Assembly: GCF_902712875.1 (NCBI RefSeq)
Contig: NZ_LR743509.1
Span: forward strand, 2,742,001 to 2,806,000
Reading direction: 5' to 3'
Source: Hyphomicrobium sp. ghe19
GTDB lineage: Bacteria > Pseudomonadota > Alphaproteobacteria > Rhizobiales > Hyphomicrobiaceae
DNA: 64,000 nucleotides
Shown here: one piece after another, positions 62,259 to 64,000 of the stretch
Position numbering within the stretch: position 1 is the stretch's first letter
Layout of the letters: the number at the start of each line of letters is the position of its first letter
Position numbers and translations under genes: made by a program
The notes under the pieces: model-generated
Databases searched by the model: none
Told to the model about the DNA's origin: nothing
Seen by the model: the letters and a program-made list of their open reading frames with translations, nothing else

Positions 62259-64000
62259 ATGACTCAGGGGGATCGGACTGATAGCGAAGATAGTGCGATT
62301 GCCGTCATTGGCCTCTCGGGCAGGTTCCCCGGCGCCTCCAATGTCGCCGCGTTCTGGAAAAATCTCCGCGAAGGCCGCGAGTCCATTCGTGTATTCACCG
62401 AAGAGGAATTGCTTGCCTCGGGCGCTTCGCTCGACGTCATTCGGGATCCGGCATACGTCAAAGCTTGCGGCTATCTGGACGGAATAGAACAATTCGATGC
62501 TGCATTCTTCGGATTGTCGCCGCGCGATGCCGCGGTATTCGACCCGCAGCACCGCTTCTTTCTGGAATGCTCTTGGGAAGCTTTCGAGGACGCGGGTTAC
62601 GTCGGCGAAAAAATCGACGGGCGGGTCGGGGTCTTTGCCGCCTCCGGCGCCAGCGAATATTTCACTTATAATCTCGTCACTAACCAAGAAGTGCTGGAAA
62701 CAATCGGCGCATGGCTATTGCGCCATACCGGCAACGACTCCAATTTCCTTGCCACGCGTGTTTCGTACGAGCTGAACCTCAGCGGCCCGAGCATGAACGT
62801 GCAGACGGCCTGTTCGTCGTCGCTCGTCGCAGTGCACGTCGCATGTCAGAGCCTGCTCAACGGCGAATGCGATGTCGCGCTGGCCGGTGCTTCAACGATC
62901 TATCCTGAGCAAACCGGTTATCTCTATCGGCCGGGAGAGATCCTCTCACCCGACGGCCATTGCCGCCCCTTCGACGCCGATGCCAGTGGAACCGTCATGG
63001 CTTCGGCTGCGGGTTGCGTCGTGCTGAAGCGGCTTGCGGACGCCGTCCGCGACGGTGATTGCATTCGTGCGGTGATACGCGCTTCCGCCATCAACAACGA
63101 CGGTTCCGACAAGGTGGGTTACCTTGCACCAAGCGTCAGCGGGCAGGCGCGGGTGATCTCTGAAGCACTCGATCTGGCCGGTATCGACCCGAGCGACGTA
63201 TCTTACATCGAGGCCCACGGAACCGGCACGCTGATCGGCGATCCGATTGAGGTCGCAGCGCTTGTCGAGGCGTTTGGTCCGGAAGTGCCGAAGCAGTCGT
63301 GCGCCATCGGTTCGCTCAAATCCAATATCGGGCACGCGGGAGAGGCCTCGGGCATTTGCGGCCTCATCAAGGTGATCTGCGCACTCGAGCACCGCGAACT
63401 TCCGGCAAGTCTTCACTATCAAAAGCCAAACCCGCAGGCCGATCTTTCGAATACGCCGTTCTTCGTCAACGCCGCTCTTCAGCCATGGAATGTCCGGTCC
63501 GGCAAGCGGCGGATCGCCGGCATCACCAGCTTAGGCGCTGGAGGTACCAACGCTCATCTCGTGCTCGAGGAGGCACCGCCGCGAAGGCCGACCGTGAGCC
63601 GCGAAAACCAACCGCAGTTGCTGGTGCTCTCGGCACGCAGCAGTAAGGCGCTCGATGCGGCTTCGAAGAACCTCGCCGACCACCTGCGCGCAGATCACCA
63701 TCAGCGGCTGGACGACGTCGCCTTCACGCTGATGAATGGACGCGAGACCTTCGAGTATCGCCGGGCGATCGTCGCGAACAGCGCGGCTTCAGCTTCTGCG
63801 ATGCTCGATGAGAACGACGTGCGCCGTGTGTTCACGGGCAAGGCCGCGCGCGAGCCTCATTCCGTGGCATTTCTGTTCCCCGGCGGCGGGGCGCAGTATT
63901 GCGGGATGGGGGCCGAGCTTTACGAAAAGTTGCCAGAATATCGCAAGGCGATCGACGAATGCCTTGCGGTCGTGCAACCGGGGCTCGATGTCGATCTGCG
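62259..64000 (+). CDS. Type I polyketide synthase, N-terminal KS and start of AT (truncated by window)
   Basis: The frame is open to the window end, giving 580 codons. ATG 62259 has GGAGGC 4 bases upstream. A ketosynthase domain (about 12-430) has the complete catalytic triad: Cys185 in QTACSSSLVAV, His320 in EAHGTGT and His359 in SNIGHAGEASG. SAIAVIGLSGRFPGA opens it and ITSLGAGGTNAHLVLEEAP closes it. An acyltransferase begins near residue 528 (VAFLFPGGGAQYCGMGAEL); its GHSxG active site lies beyond the window. No loading ACP precedes the KS, so it probably accepts a chain from another protein or acts in trans with the divergent NRPS. Confidence 0.92.
   Translation, partial: MTQGDRTDSEDSAIAVIGLSGRFPGASNVAAFWKNLREGRESIRVFTEEELLASGASLDVIRDPAYVKACGYLDGIEQFDAAFFGLSPRDAAVFDPQHRFFLECSWEAFEDAGYVGEKIDGRVGVFAASGASEYFTYNLVTNQEVLETIGAWLLRHTGNDSNFLATRVSYELNLSGPSMNVQTACSSSLVAVHVACQSLLNGECDVALAGASTIYPEQTGYLYRPGEILSPDGHCRPFDADASGTVMASAAGCVVLKRLADAVRDGDCIRAVIRASAINNDGSDKVGYLAPSVSGQARVISEALDLAGIDPSDVSYIEAHGTGTLIGDPIEVAALVEAFGPEVPKQSCAIGSLKSNIGHAGEASGICGLIKVICALEHRELPASLHYQKPNPQADLSNTPFFVNAALQPWNVRSGKRRIAGITSLGAGGTNAHLVLEEAPPRRPTVSRENQPQLLVLSARSSKALDAASKNLADHLRADHHQRLDDVAFTLMNGRETFEYRRAIVANSAASASAMLDENDVRRVFTGKAAREPHSVAFLFPGGGAQYCGMGAELYEKLPEYRKAIDECLAVVQPGLDVDL

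Overview
The window reads as a chromosomal segment of an alphaproteobacterium, most likely of the Hyphomicrobiales (Hyphomicrobium-like; this is inference). The pointers are GC-rich coding sequence, C4-type haem synthesis (5-aminolevulinate synthase plus an Asp-type HemB), an NDUFA12-type Complex I subunit, a fused class II ribonucleotide reductase of about 1250 residues, an LdtR-type MarR regulator, and the alphaproteobacterial order nrdR-ribD-ribE-ribB(A)-ribH-nusB-thiL. No rRNA, tRNA, CRISPR array, insertion sequence or prophage was seen.

Layout. (1) 1-15.0 kb is an amine-catabolism island. It holds a truncated SDR gene, eutBC (ethanolamine ammonia-lyase, no microcompartment genes) and a TetR regulator on the minus strand. 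Divergent from these, on the plus strand, runs spuC-puuD-puuA-puuC-gabD-gabT-bauA-mmsA, which ends at a strong terminator. Together the plus-strand genes would take putrescine or other polyamines through gamma-glutamyl intermediates to GABA and succinate, and beta-alanine to acetyl-CoA. The pyruvate-dependent transaminases make alanine, which the nearby alanine dehydrogenase (with a divergent Lrp regulator) can return to pyruvate. (2) 15-30 kb is housekeeping: a small BA14K-like secreted protein, ald/lrp, an L,D-transpeptidase, the riboflavin/NusB/ThiL operon headed by nrdR, glyA, hemA, a second L,D-transpeptidase and ldtR. (3) 30-47 kb holds an enoyl-CoA hydratase/HIBYL-CoA hydrolase-family gene, an extensin-like protein, hemB, a DUF2155 protein, the NDUFA12 subunit, nrdJ preceded by two NrdR boxes, a Pit phosphate transporter preceded by a PHO box, several uncharacterised proteins, a CinA-like protein, sfsA and a Tat-exported MsrB. 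(4) 47-55 kb is an MdtABC-like RND efflux operon. (5) 55.5-64 kb has a GIY-YIG/MUG113-like gene and then the edge of a natural-product cluster: a single-module NRPS (minus) and a divergent PKS (plus) that leaves the window.

The most interesting element is the NRPS. By eye its domains are C, then A, then PCP, and the adenylation domain carries two insertions: a luciferase-like flavin monooxygenase between core motifs A4 and A5, and an N-methyltransferase between A8 and A9. The eye-derived specificity code (D-I-L-Q-L-G-M-I-W-K) is one residue from a known glycine code. The A4/A5 monooxygenase on a glycine module resembles MtaG/MelG of the myxothiazol and melithiazol pathways, where glycine hydroxylation leaves a terminal amide. 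An extra N-methyltransferase predicts an N-methyl amide or a sarcosine-derived product. The other main signals are the tandem NrdR boxes before nrdJ, the PHO box before pit, a three-copy palindromic intergenic repeat, and a RibB-RibA fusion whose RibA half has lost its zinc/catalytic cysteines.
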